From: Pseudomonadota bacterium | GTDB lineage: Bacteria > Pseudomonadota > Alphaproteobacteria > Sphingomonadales > Sphingomonadaceae | Length of the DNA: 64,000 nt | Assembly (NCBI GenBank): GCA_023436615.1 | Contig: JAEZIO010000025.1 | Span: 55,443-119,442 of the forward strand | Reading direction: 5' to 3' | Shown: in pieces, positions 1 through 10,382 of the stretch | How the letters are laid out: every line of letters starts with the position of its first letter | Numbering within the stretch: the first letter of the stretch is position 1 | Notes under the pieces: generated by a model | Told to the model about the DNA's origin: nothing | The model's input: only the letters and a program-made list of their open reading frames with translations | The model's database searches: none | Program-made: the position numbers and the translations under genes

Positions 1-1084
1 CTTCGAGATCCGGCATCATTTCGCCAAATGCCCGAACCGCGGGGATAATCGGGATGACGTCATGGCGGCAGCCGAGCAGCCGCGCATTCTCGCGCGCGTC
101 CTCGAGGCTTTCCTCGCTGGTATATTTCGAGGGCATCATCACCCCCCACACCTTGTCGGCTCCGAGGGCGTCGACCGCGATGGCGGCGGACAAAGCGCTG
201 TCGATCCCGCCCGAAAGGCCGAGGATGACACCGGGAAAGCCGTTCCGGCCGACATAATCGGCGAGGCCCAGCGTCATCGCGTGATAGATGTCCTCGGGAT
301 AGCCATCGAGCTGGTGGCGCTCGCGCGTGTCGCAGCGCCAGCCCGAGCCGTCGCGCTTCCATTCGGTGACGAGCAGCGCCTCTTCCCAGTCGGGCATCTG
401 CGCGACCACTTCGCCGTCGGGGTGGACGACGAACGAGGAGCCGTCGAACACCAGCTCGTCCTGGCCACCGACGCGGTTGAGGTAGACCAGCGGCAGGCCC
501 GTCATGAGCGCGCGCGACCGCACCATCTTCTGCCGGATCTGGTCCTTGTCGAGCTCGTAGGGGCTTCCGTTCGGAACCAGCAGCAGCTCCGCGCCGTGCT
601 TCGCGAGGTTCGCGCACACCGGTTCCCACCAGATGTCCTCGCAGATCGGAACGCCGATCTTGACGCCTTTATAGTCGAGCGGCTCGGGGAGCGGCCCCGG
701 CGTGAAGATCCGTTTCTCGTCGAACGTCCCGTAGTTCGGGAGCTCGCGCTTCAGCGTCCGGCCCAGAACCTTGCCGCCGTTCGCGAGCACGACCGCATTG
801 TAGGTCGCGCCGCCTTCGGCGATCACCGTGCCGATCAGCATTGCCGGCCCAGGTTCCGCGGTCGCATCGACTAGCCGCTCGGTCGCCTCCATCGTCCGGC
901 GAACGAACTCGGGCTTCAGCACCAGGTCCTCGGGGGGATAACCGATCAGCTGCAGCTCGGGGTACAGGACCAGGTCCGCGCCGGCCGCCTTGCGGCGCAT
1001 GTCGAGCATCGCCTGTGCGTTCGCTTCGAGGTCGCCGACACGCTGGTTCATCTGCGCGAGCGCGATGGTGAGCCGGTCGATCAT
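1..1084 (-). CDS. nadE: Glutamine-dependent NAD+ synthase (3' end beyond window)
   Basis: Catalyses the last step of NAD+ synthesis, amidating deamido-NAD+ with ammonia released from glutamine. The first 361 codons are visible. An N-terminal nitrilase-like glutaminase domain carries a glutamate in YPELQLIGYPP (about residue 40) and the likely nucleophile cysteine in ICEDIWWEP (about residue 146). The synthetase domain follows with the ATP-binding P-loop SGGIDSA near residue 290. The ATG at 1084 is the natural start and matches the family N-terminus. The C-terminus runs off the left edge. Divergent from prs; the 102-bp gap between them should hold both promoters. Confidence 0.95.
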   Translation of the reverse strand, partial: MIDRLTIALAQMNQRVGDLEANAQAMLDMRRKAAGADLVLYPELQLIGYPPEDLVLKPEFVRRTMEATERLVDATAEPGPAMLIGTVIAEGGATYNAVVLANGGKVLGRTLKRELPNYGTFDEKRIFTPGPLPEPLDYKGVKIGVPICEDIWWEPVCANLAKHGAELLLVPNGSPYELDKDQIRQKMVRSRALMTGLPLVYLNRVGGQDELVFDGSSFVVHPDGEVVAQMPDWEEALLVTEWKRDGSGWRCDTRERHQLDGYPEDIYHAMTLGLADYVGRNGFPGVILGLSGGIDSALSAAIAVDALGADKVWGVMMPSKYTSEESLEDARENARLLGCRHDVIPIIPAVRAFGEMMPDLE

Positions 1085-1186
1085 GGCCGCGCTTTAACGT
1101 ACGAACGGGGATCGGCAACCAAGGCTTTGCTTCGCCGGAGAGCGCCGGTAAGGCACGAGCACCGCCGCTGGGGGAGCCGAACGCCG

Positions 1187-2122
<936 letters not shown>

Positions 2123-2698
2123 ATGTGCAACCTCTACCGGATCGAGAAGAACCCCGACGCGATCCGCCGGCTGTTCGAAGGCGTGCAGATTCCGCTGACC
2201 TTTCCGGAGGGCATTCCGAACATCCAGCCGGTTGACGTCCGCATTACCGACCGGGCGCCGGTCGTGCGATGGAACGCCGACCATGCCGAGCTTCTGATCC
2301 GCCGCTGGTCGTGGCCGAGCCCGAACGGCAAGCCCGTCTTCAACATGCGCTCCGACGGGCGCGAATTCCCCAAGGACCGCTGCCTGGTGCCGCTTGACGG
2401 TTTCTATGAATATACCGCGCCCGACGACCCCAAGCAGAAGCGCAAGAATTGCTGGCTGTTCCGGCCGCGCGGCGGGCAGGAATTCGCGATCGCCGGGCTG
2501 CTGCGCCCTCATGCCGAGGTCGGCGAGGCGTTTACCTTGCTGACCGCGCCGCCGGGACCCGACGTCGAGCTGCTGCACAACCGCCAGATCGTCCTGCTGC
2601 CGCCCGAGAAGTGGCGCGCCTGGCTCGACGGAAGCGCGAAGTCCCTCGACGTGCTGAACCCGACTCCCGCCGGAAGCCTCGACGTGGCCGCCGCCTGA
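2123..2698 (+). CDS. SOS-response-associated peptidase (SRAP/YedK/HMCES family)
   Basis: SRAP proteins bind abasic sites in single-stranded DNA and form a stable crosslink through the N-terminal cysteine, shielding the lesion at replication forks. The protein begins Met-Cys, so Cys2 would be exposed after methionine removal. It also has the conserved asparagine in NMRSDG (about residue 74), GFYEY with the catalytic-type glutamate (about residue 94) and a histidine in LLHNRQIVLL (about residue 152). Length (191 aa) is typical. It abuts prs with no gap. No SOS box was seen at prs, so expression may be constitutive. Confidence 0.9.
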   Translation: MCNLYRIEKNPDAIRRLFEGVQIPLTFPEGIPNIQPVDVRITDRAPVVRWNADHAELLIRRWSWPSPNGKPVFNMRSDGREFPKDRCLVPLDGFYEYTAPDDPKQKRKNCWLFRPRGGQEFAIAGLLRPHAEVGEAFTLLTAPPGPDVELLHNRQIVLLPPEKWRAWLDGSAKSLDVLNPTPAGSLDVAAA

Positions 2699-2699
2699 C

Positions 2700-2728
2700 T
2701 TGCCCGAATCGGCAGCGCCCTCTATAGG
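2700..2728 (+). promoter_or_regulatory. Candidate housekeeping promoter for rpmI-rplT
   Basis: TTGCCC (2700-2705) and TATAGG (2723-2728) are separated by exactly 17 bp and lie about 100 bp before rpmI, just after the SRAP stop codon. The rpmI leader that follows (2735-2827) contains no ORF I can support. The match is by eye; no transcription start is known. Confidence 0.45.
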
Positions 2729-2827
2729 CGCGCCCTCTTCCAGACCTCTGGAACAACAGAACGGCCCGGCCAAAGGGCTGCCGTGGCAGTTCGCAAGCTC
2801 GATCCCTTCGGGGACAAAGGAGAGAAA

Positions 2828-3031
2828 ATGCCCAAGCTCAAGACGAAGAGCGGCGTCAAGAAGCGCTTCAAGCTCACCGCCACCGGCAAGGTGAAGCATG
2901 GGGTCGCCGGAAAGCGCCACCGGCTGATCAGCCACAACGCCAAGTATATCCGCCAGAACCGCGGCACAGAGATCCTCGCCGACGCCGATACGGCGCGCGT
3001 GAAGCTCTGGGCTCCGTACGGCCTCAAGTAA
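2828..3031 (+). CDS. rpmI: 50S ribosomal protein L35
   Basis: A small basic 67-residue protein of the large ribosomal subunit. It begins MPKLKTKSGVKKRFK and contains the conserved HRLISHNAKYIRQ stretch. The ATG at 2828 follows AAGGAGAGAAA and gives the standard length; the same frame is open further upstream but without homology. rplT follows after 13 bp, the usual rpmI-rplT pair. infC, often next to this pair, is not upstream here. Confidence 0.97.
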   Translation: MPKLKTKSGVKKRFKLTATGKVKHGVAGKRHRLISHNAKYIRQNRGTEILADADTARVKLWAPYGLK

Positions 3032-3044
3032 GGAGCGCTAGCCA

Positions 3045-3422
3045 ATGCCACGCATCAAACGCGGCGTGACCACGCGCGCCAAGCACAAGCGGATTCTGGA
3101 GCAGGCGAAGGGCTATTACGGCCGCCGCAAGAACACGATCCGTGTCGCCCGCCAGGCCGTCGAGAAGGCCGGCCAGTACGCCTATCGCGACCGCAAGGTG
3201 AAGAAGCGGAGCTTCCGCGCTTTGTGGATCCAGCGCATCAACGCCGCGGTCCGCGCCGAGGGCATGACCTACGGCCAGTTCATCCACGCGCTTCGGCTCG
3301 CGAACATCGATCTCGACCGGAAGGTCCTGGCCGACATCGCGATGCACGAGGGCGAGGCCTTCAAGGGCATCATCGCGCAGGCGAAGGGCGCGATCGAGAA
3401 GAAGGAAAAGGCTTCGGCCTAA
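3045..3422 (+). CDS. rplT: 50S ribosomal protein L20
   Basis: L20 binds 23S rRNA directly and is needed early in large-subunit assembly; in several bacteria it also represses its own operon. The 125-residue sequence has the family start MPRIKRGVTTRAKHKRILEQ, the YYGRRKN motif and WIQRINAA in the C-terminal RNA-binding half. An AAGGAG ribosome binding site precedes the start. A strong intrinsic terminator lies 23 bp after the stop. Confidence 0.97.
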   Translation: MPRIKRGVTTRAKHKRILEQAKGYYGRRKNTIRVARQAVEKAGQYAYRDRKVKKRSFRALWIQRINAAVRAEGMTYGQFIHALRLANIDLDRKVLADIAMHEGEAFKGIIAQAKGAIEKKEKASA

Positions 3423-3445
3423 CCTTTTCGTCAGTCGAACCACGA

Positions 3446-3475
3446 GGGCGCCGGAAGCGATTCCGGCGCCCTTTT
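3446..3475 (+). terminator. Rho-independent terminator after rplT
   Basis: An 11-bp perfect GC-rich stem (GGGCGCCGGAA with TTCCGGCGCCC) closes a 4-base GCGA loop and is followed at once by TTTT (3472-3475). It ends the rpmI-rplT transcript and separates it from the membrane-protein pair downstream. Confidence 0.88.
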
Positions 3476-3550
3476 CATTAGCGCGCCGAGAACGGAACGG
3501 CTCCGTTACGCCTCGCGTTGGTCGGGCGGGATCAGCGTGAAGGTAAGCTC

Positions 3551-4414
3551 ATGGCCGCAACAGGAAAATCGCTGGTTGGCGCGATCGACTTTGCCGCCGA
3601 GCCGAACCGGCAATATGCCAGGGGTCTCGGCCGGCTGCTCGCAGGCGCGATCATCTTCAGCCTGCCGATCCTGATGACGATGGAGATGTGGTGGCTCGGC
3701 TTCTACCTGTCGCCGGTGCACATCGTTCAATTCGCCCTCGTCAATTTCATCATCATCATCGGGCTGTCGCGGGTGTCGGGCTTCGAGAAAACCCACACCA
3801 TCGGCGACGACATCCTCGACGCGCTCGCGGCTTATGCGGTCGCGGTCTTCTGGTCCGCCGCAATACTCGCCCTGCTCGGAATCATTAAGGTCGGCATGCC
3901 CGCCAGCGAGATCATCGGGAAGATCACGATCGAGGCGATTCCGGCGAGCTTCGGAGCGATGGTCGCCGGCAAGCAGCTCGGCAGCAAGAATACGCAGGAC
4001 ACGCAGGCGAAGGCGCAGCGCGGCACTTACTGGGGCCAGTTATTCCTGATGGTCGCCGGGGCGCTCTTCCTCAGCTTGAGCGTCGCCCCGACCGAGGAAA
4101 TGGTCCTGATTTCCTTCCTGATGAACAGCTGGCATGTCGTCGCGCTGGTGTTCGTTTCGATTATCTTGCTCCACGCGCTGGTGTACACCGTCGGCCTGAA
4201 GGGCGAGGAAAAGCCCCCCGGGCCGACCACCTTCTGGAGCGTGCTGCTTCGGTTCAGCATCGCGGGCTACGGAATCGCGCTGCTGAGCAGCCTTTACGTG
4301 CTGTGGACCTTCGGCAGGATCAACGACACGGGCGTTTCCCAAGTCATCAACATGGTCGTCGTGCTGGCCTTCCCCGGCGCCGTCGGAGCGGCGCTGGCAC
4401 GGCTGGTGGTCTGA
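3551..4414 (+). CDS. TIGR02587-type integral membrane protein
   Basis: A 287-residue inner-membrane protein with about seven hydrophobic segments. The first runs LAGAIIFSLPILMTM, others lie around LVNFIIIIGLS, FWSAAILALLGII and IILLHALVYTV, and the last is near the C-terminus. I recognise it as the TIGR02587 (DUF2391-like) family, whose biochemical role is unknown. The ATG at 3551 has an AAGGT-like ribosome binding site; a TTG at 3518 in the same frame is less likely. It is followed after 7 bp by its usual partner, a TIGR02588-type protein, which suggests one complex. Confidence 0.8.
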   Translation: MAATGKSLVGAIDFAAEPNRQYARGLGRLLAGAIIFSLPILMTMEMWWLGFYLSPVHIVQFALVNFIIIIGLSRVSGFEKTHTIGDDILDALAAYAVAVFWSAAILALLGIIKVGMPASEIIGKITIEAIPASFGAMVAGKQLGSKNTQDTQAKAQRGTYWGQLFLMVAGALFLSLSVAPTEEMVLISFLMNSWHVVALVFVSIILLHALVYTVGLKGEEKPPGPTTFWSVLLRFSIAGYGIALLSSLYVLWTFGRINDTGVSQVINMVVVLAFPGAVGAALARLVV

Positions 4415-4421
4415 GGAAAAG

Positions 4422-4826
4422 ATGGCGGCAAAAAAGCAGAAGAAGAAGCAAAAGCGGATTCCGGCGCTCGAGTGGCTCGCCGCCGCAACCGGGCTCGTCC
4501 TGCTGGTCGGCATCCTTGGCTATCTCTTGATAGACGGAGTGCGGACGAATGCCGCGATGCCGCCGGTCCTGTCGATTGCCCCGGTCAGGCTGGTTGGAGA
4601 TGGTCGTTCCTACGTGCTCGAAGTGGACGTCGCTAACCGCTCGCGCCAGACCGCGTCGGCGGTTCAGATCGAAGGCACGCTGACCAAAGCCGCCAGCCCC
4701 GAGAAAAGCAGCGCGACGCTTTCCTACGTGCCCGGACAATCGATCCGGCGGGCGGGGCTGGTGTTCGACACCGATCCGCGCGGACAGGGGCTGCAGTTGC
4801 GGGTGACCGGATACGAAAAGCCGTAA
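4422..4826 (+). CDS. TIGR02588-type membrane-anchored protein
   Basis: A 134-residue protein: a very lysine-rich cytoplasmic start (MAAKKQKKKQKR), one transmembrane helix at about residues 18-40, then a roughly 90-residue extracytoplasmic beta-rich domain with alternating valine/threonine strands. It matches the small family usually encoded right after TIGR02587 proteins. No catalytic residues or metal-binding motifs are visible. The inferred role is a periplasmic partner of the preceding membrane protein; no function is established. Confidence 0.75.
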   Translation: MAAKKQKKKQKRIPALEWLAAATGLVLLVGILGYLLIDGVRTNAAMPPVLSIAPVRLVGDGRSYVLEVDVANRSRQTASAVQIEGTLTKAASPEKSSATLSYVPGQSIRRAGLVFDTDPRGQGLQLRVTGYEKP

Positions 4827-4832
4827 GTCGGC

Positions 4833-6401
4833 TTAGTCCAGCCGTTCGTACGCCGGTAGCGTCAGGAATTCGACGAACTCGTCATCGACGATCATGTCGC
4901 GGAAGAGCTCGGCGGCTTCGGCTATATTATCCACGTCCTGAAGAAGCCCGACCTCCTCGTCGAAGAGCTGGTCGAACAGGTCTCGGGTGAAAGGTCGCCC
5001 GTCATCCAGCGCCGCGCCGAAGTGCAGCCACTGCCACAGCTGCGCGCGGCTGATCTCCGCCGTCGCCGCATCCTCCATCAGATTGTAGAGCGGCACCGCG
5101 CCGCGCCCGCCGAGCCAGGCGGCGAGATACTGGACTCCGACGCGGATGTTCTCGCGAGCGCCCGCCTCGGTGCGCGGGCCCGTATGAAGCTCGAGCATCT
5201 CGTCGCGGCCGGGAATCTGCTGGGGCATCTTCTCGAGCTGGTTCGGGCCGGGCATCGCCTCGAAAGCCGCCCTCGCCACGGACACAAGCGCCGGGTGCGC
5301 AACCCAGGTCCCGTCGTGGCCGTTGCGAACTTCACGTAATTTGTCCTGACGCACTTTCTCCAGCGCGGCCGCATTGGCCTGCTCGTCGCCTTTGACCGGG
5401 ATGAAGGCGGCCATGCCGCCCATCGCATGCGCGCCGCGGCGGTGGCAGGTCGCGATCAGGCGCAGCGAGTAGGCCGCGAGGAAGGCCTTATCCATCGTCA
5501 TCGCCGAGCGGTCGGGGGTCAGCCGCTCAGGCGAGCGCCCCAGCCGCTTGATCGTCGAAAAGATATAATCCCAGCGGCCGCAATTGAGGCCGACGATATT
5601 CTCCTTCAGCGCGTAGAGGATCTCATCCATCTCGAACGCGGCGGGGATCGTCTCGATCAGCACCGTGCACTTGATTGTCCCGCGCTCGAGGCGGAGCTTC
5701 GCTTCGGTGAGGCAGAAGATGTCGCTCCACAGCGCGGCTTCCTCCATGCTCTCGAGCTTGGGGATGTAGAAATAGGGGCCGGAGCCGGCCGAGAGGGCAC
5801 GGCGCGCATTGTGCCACGCGTAAAGCGCGAAATCGAAGAAGGCGCCCGCGACCGGCTGGCCGTCGACCGTGACATGGTCCTCCGGCAGATGAAGCCCGCG
5901 CGGGCGGACCATCAGCACCGCGGGATGCTCGTGAACCGAATAGTCCTTGCCGCTGTCGGGATCGGTGAAGTGAAGCCGCCGGAGCCAGTGATCGCGAAGA
6001 TTGACCTGGCCCTGGACGAGCTCGTCCCACATCGGCGAGGTCGCGTCCTCGAAATCGGCCATGAAGACCTTCGCGCCGCTGTTGAGCGCGTTGATCAGCA
6101 TTTTGGCGTTGGTCGGGCCCGTGATCTCGACGCGCCGGTCCTGCAGGTCGGCGGGTGCCGGCGAGACGGTCCAGTCGGACTCGCGGATCTCGCTTGTGTC
6201 GTCGCGGAAGTCGGGAAGCTCGCCGGCATCGAAGCGCGCCTGGCGGTCGAGCCTTGCGTTCAGCAGATCCTGCCGCCGACCGTCGAACCTCTCGTGGAGA
6301 TCGGCCAGCAGGTCGAGGGCATCGTTGCTGAGGACCTCGCGAGCGCCGGGCACGCCCGAGGGCTCGGCGATAATTCGGGATCGTTCGAGAACGTCGCTCA
6401 T
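4833..6401 (-). CDS. aceB: Malate synthase A
   Basis: Condenses glyoxylate with acetyl-CoA to malate, the second step of the glyoxylate bypass used on C2 compounds and fatty acids. The 522-residue length is that of the short A isoform. Family features are ITGPTNAKMLINALNSGAKVFMADFEDATSP in the first third (given here as a region), MVRPRGLHLPEDH, LIETIPAAFEMDEI with the Mg-binding glutamate, and GRWDYIFS with the Mg-binding aspartate. Its ATG overlaps the TGA of the upstream DUF4170 gene (ATGA), so translation is probably coupled. Convergent with the TIGR02588 gene, 6 bp apart, with no terminator between them. Confidence 0.95.
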   Translation of the reverse strand: MSDVLERSRIIAEPSGVPGAREVLSNDALDLLADLHERFDGRRQDLLNARLDRQARFDAGELPDFRDDTSEIRESDWTVSPAPADLQDRRVEITGPTNAKMLINALNSGAKVFMADFEDATSPMWDELVQGQVNLRDHWLRRLHFTDPDSGKDYSVHEHPAVLMVRPRGLHLPEDHVTVDGQPVAGAFFDFALYAWHNARRALSAGSGPYFYIPKLESMEEAALWSDIFCLTEAKLRLERGTIKCTVLIETIPAAFEMDEILYALKENIVGLNCGRWDYIFSTIKRLGRSPERLTPDRSAMTMDKAFLAAYSLRLIATCHRRGAHAMGGMAAFIPVKGDEQANAAALEKVRQDKLREVRNGHDGTWVAHPALVSVARAAFEAMPGPNQLEKMPQQIPGRDEMLELHTGPRTEAGARENIRVGVQYLAAWLGGRGAVPLYNLMEDAATAEISRAQLWQWLHFGAALDDGRPFTRDLFDQLFDEEVGLLQDVDNIAEAAELFRDMIVDDEFVEFLTLPAYERLD

Positions 6402-6595
6402 CTACCAATCGGCTCCACGCAGATCGAGTAGCGCTCGGTCGCCCCGCAATGATCGCGGAACGTCAGGCGCTGCCACTCCATGCGCGCTTTCAGCTCGTCG
6501 TTGAAGGGGCCGTGCACAGTCTCGGTGCCCGGCTCGATCGCGCTGAAATCACAATCGGCATAGTGTCCGCCGACCACCCAATAACGCTGTCCCAT
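6398..6595 (-). CDS. DUF4170 domain-containing small protein
   Basis: A 65-residue acidic protein with the DUF4170 pattern: YWVVGGHYADCDF near the start, then a PFNDELKARMEWQRLT segment and a C-terminal CGATERYSI stretch. Biochemical function is unknown. It lies between aceA (11 bp upstream) and aceB, overlapping the aceB start by 4 bp, so it is very probably co-expressed with both glyoxylate-shunt enzymes. The ATG at 6595 follows a GGAGACGAAG ribosome binding site. A much longer ORF in the same frame extends into antisense of aceA and is not coding. Confidence 0.85.
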   Translation of the reverse strand: MGQRYWVVGGHYADCDFSAIEPGTETVHGPFNDELKARMEWQRLTFRDHCGATERYSICVEPIGR

Positions 6596-6606
6596 CTTCG
6601 TCTCCT

Positions 6607-7884
<1,278 letters not shown>

Positions 7885-7970
7885 GCTGCGCCTCCCTTTG
7901 GACGCCGCATGAAACCTCAGCGGGTTGACAAAAGCTGCACAGAAAAGTGCCAATGTGTCAGCGCGTGACT

Positions 7971-8003
7971 TGTAAATCGTGTAAATCCCGTCACAACTTT
8001 ACA
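7971..8003. promoter_or_regulatory. Candidate operator: three TGTAAA elements between aceA and its regulator
   Basis: TGTAAA occurs at 7971-7976 and 7980-7985 as a direct pair, 9 bp from start to start, and in inverted form (TTTACA) at 7998-8003. The last copy ends one base before the regulator ATG at 8005. This arrangement, with an AT-rich flank, fits a binding site for an XRE-type regulator controlling itself and the divergent aceA operon. The pattern is seen in the sequence; the function is inferred. Confidence 0.4.
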
Positions 8004-8004
8004 G

Positions 8005-9414
8005 ATGTCGGGACGCAAGCTCTTCCTCGGAGCGCGGTTGAAGCGGCTTCGGCGCGAGCGCGGCCTCAACCAGAATGCGATGGCTTCGGACCTCGGCATT
8101 TCGGCCTCTTATCTCAATCATCTGGAGCGCAACCAACGGCCCGTCACGGCGGGAATCCTGCTTCGACTCGCCGAGGTTTTCGACATCGACGTTAAGGCCT
8201 TCGCTGCCGAAGGCGGCGAGAGCGCCGGCCCTGAGCAGCTCGCCGAAATCTTTTCGGACCCGATCCTAGCCGGCCTCGGCGTCAGCCGAATCGAGCTAGT
8301 CGAGCTCGTCGATAATGCGCCGACGGTCGCCGAGGGGATCGTCAGGCTGTACACCGCGCTTCGCGAGCTCCAGCGGCAGCCCGCCGATTCCGGCGGCGCC
8401 GACCCCCGTGTCCTCATCACGCCGGAGACCTGGGTCCGGGACTATATCCAGGCGCAGCGCAACCACTTCCCTGAGCTCGAGGAAGGCGCGGAAACTCTGG
8501 GTGGCGCGCTCGGCGATCCTTTGTCGATCGCGGAGGCGCTTCGCCGACGGCTCAAGGAAGCGTGGGCGGTCGACTCGCGCGTGGTCGAACCCGAGCTTCT
8601 CGAGGATGTCAGCCAGCATTACGATGCGCAGCGCCGAACCTTCATGCTTTCGGCGCTGCTGCGTCCCGAGAACCGCACCTTCGGCCTCGCCTATCAGCTG
8701 GCACTTCTCGAGTTTGCGCCGGTTATCGAGCGAATGGTCGAAAGCGCTCGCCCGCCCGACGCGGGCAGCCGCCGCCTGCTCCACATGAGCTTCGCCAATT
8801 ATGCGGCCGGCGCGATCATGATGCCTTACGGCAAGTTCCTCCGCGCCGCCGAGGAGCATCGCTACGCGCTCGACCGCCTCTGCGGGCAGTTCGGCGCCAA
8901 TGTCGAGCAGGTGTCGCACCGGATCACCACGCTCGGCCGCTCCGGCGCTCGCGGAGTCCCGTTCTTCATGCTGCGCGTAGACCCGGCCGGGAACATCTCG
9001 AAGCGCTATGCCGGCGAAAGCTTTCCCTTCTCGCATTTCGGTGGCACCTGCCCGCGCTGGCACCTCCACGCCGCGTTCCAGACGCCGGGCCAGACGATCA
9101 GGCAGCTGATCGAGACCCCCGACGGGCAGCGCTATTTCACCATCAGCCGGACGATCGAGCGGCCGATCCGCCCGGATCTTCGCGACGATGCGCTGCTCGC
9201 GATCGGGCTGGGCTGCGACGTCCGCTACGCCCCGCGCATCGCCTACGCCGACGGGCTCGACCTGGTGAACACGCCCGCCACTCCGGTCGGACCGGCATGC
9301 GCGGTTTGCCCCCGTATCGGCTGCCCCTATCGCGCCACGGCACCCGCCGGCCGGATGCTCGCCGTCCAGGAAAACCGGAAGACGATCTCGCCCTACCCAT
9401 TCGTCGCTAGCTAG
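8005..9414 (+). CDS. XRE-family short-chain fatty acyl (ScfR/RamB-type) transcriptional regulator
   Basis: A 469-residue regulator. Residues about 8-65 form an XRE helix-turn-helix (LKRLRRERGLNQNAMASDLGI region), followed by a long middle region and a C-terminal domain of the type found in RamB and ScfR. That domain includes CAVCPRIGCPY, the conserved cysteine cluster near the end. RamB in Corynebacterium controls aceA and aceB, and ScfR-type proteins in other alphaproteobacteria respond to acyl-CoAs. Its divergent position next to aceA supports control of the glyoxylate bypass here. The start at 8005 puts the TTTACA element directly upstream. Its 3' end overlaps the convergent DUF5996 gene by 8 bp. 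Confidence 0.88.
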   Translation: MSGRKLFLGARLKRLRRERGLNQNAMASDLGISASYLNHLERNQRPVTAGILLRLAEVFDIDVKAFAAEGGESAGPEQLAEIFSDPILAGLGVSRIELVELVDNAPTVAEGIVRLYTALRELQRQPADSGGADPRVLITPETWVRDYIQAQRNHFPELEEGAETLGGALGDPLSIAEALRRRLKEAWAVDSRVVEPELLEDVSQHYDAQRRTFMLSALLRPENRTFGLAYQLALLEFAPVIERMVESARPPDAGSRRLLHMSFANYAAGAIMMPYGKFLRAAEEHRYALDRLCGQFGANVEQVSHRITTLGRSGARGVPFFMLRVDPAGNISKRYAGESFPFSHFGGTCPRWHLHAAFQTPGQTIRQLIETPDGQRYFTISRTIERPIRPDLRDDALLAIGLGCDVRYAPRIAYADGLDLVNTPATPVGPACAVCPRIGCPYRATAPAGRMLAVQENRKTISPYPFVAS

Positions 9415-10297
9415 GCGGTAGCGGCTCGCGCTCGAGCATTCCGCGGTCCCAGTCAGCCAGCTCGGCCGCCGCCTCGTAGGTCTCGTCCAGGAAACGCTCG
9501 AGCGACGCTTCCGGATCTGGCGCGCATCGCACCTCGTCATAGGCGAGCGTGAACTCCTGCCATTCCTCGTTCCAGCCGCCAGTGGACAGCTCGCGCTCGC
9601 GAAAACCCTCGGGCTCCGCATAGGCATAGCTGTAGAAAAAGGGTTCCGCTGCCGTGACTCCCCCGGCCCAGAAGCCGGCGCTGGAGAGCTCCCGGTTGTA
9701 GGCCTCGCGGGTGATCCGGTCGGGCAGGCCAGGCACGCCGCCCGGATGCTCGGGCGCCTCGCGGCCGGAGAATCGCGTCACCGCAAGGTCGAAGCTTCCC
9801 CACCAGAAATGCACGGGGCTCGCCTTGCCCGTAAAACGGGCGCGGAAACGCCAGAAGACCGGGAGCATCGCCGCCAGGGAATCGCGGAACCGCTCCGCCG
9901 AATTGCGGTCGTAAAGCCGCGGGGCGGTGTCGTCGGCGAACGCCACCGCGTCGACGACCTCGTTGGGCCGTCCGTGGAAGGTCGACGGCAGGTTGTGCCG
10001 GTCGAGCATCCCCACCAGCCGCCGGTGCAATGCGGCGACGCTGCCGGCGTTCAGCGGCAACTCTTCGCGAGCGCCGTCGCTGACCCAAAGGACGATCGCG
10101 TGGCGGCAGAGGTCGAGCGTCAGAGTGAACGTCCGGCCGCCGCTTGCAGCCGTCGGCAATGTCGTGAGGCCGCGGGCGTTGGGCTGCAATGCCACGTGCC
10201 AGCCGTGGTTGGCCCAGGGAGCGTGGGCCACCCTGATCTTCCCGAGCATCTGCGCGGCGAGGTGCAGGAGCGCGAGCGTCTCGTGATCGCGCTCCAT
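9407..10297 (-). CDS. DUF5996 family protein
   Basis: A protein of about 296 residues with the DUF5996 pattern: LLHLAAQMLGKIRVAHAPWANHGWHV near the N-terminus (region), RGLTT, LWGSF-like VHFWWGSFDLAVTRFSG in the middle and EAYSHE-like EAYNRELSSAGFW later. No enzymatic function is known for the family. The ATG at 10297 has a GGA element 8 bp upstream. The conserved family start Trp-Pro-x-Leu is encoded in frame just before this ATG, so the true start may lie upstream. The only other canonical start in frame is an ATG at 10384 that interlocks with the pheS ATG in CCATGG. Confidence 0.75.
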   Translation of the reverse strand: MERDHETLALLHLAAQMLGKIRVAHAPWANHGWHVALQPNARGLTTLPTAASGGRTFTLTLDLCRHAIVLWVSDGAREELPLNAGSVAALHRRLVGMLDRHNLPSTFHGRPNEVVDAVAFADDTAPRLYDRNSAERFRDSLAAMLPVFWRFRARFTGKASPVHFWWGSFDLAVTRFSGREAPEHPGGVPGLPDRITREAYNRELSSAGFWAGGVTAAEPFFYSYAYAEPEGFRERELSTGGWNEEWQEFTLAYDEVRCAPDPEASLERFLDETYEAAAELADWDRGMLEREPLPPS

Positions 10298-10382
10298 GCT
10301 GAGTTCCGGCCAGGCGCTCGTGGGATCGGCCGTAGCACACGCCTTTGCATTTTGCGCGGCAGCAAGGATAAGGCGCCGCGCC

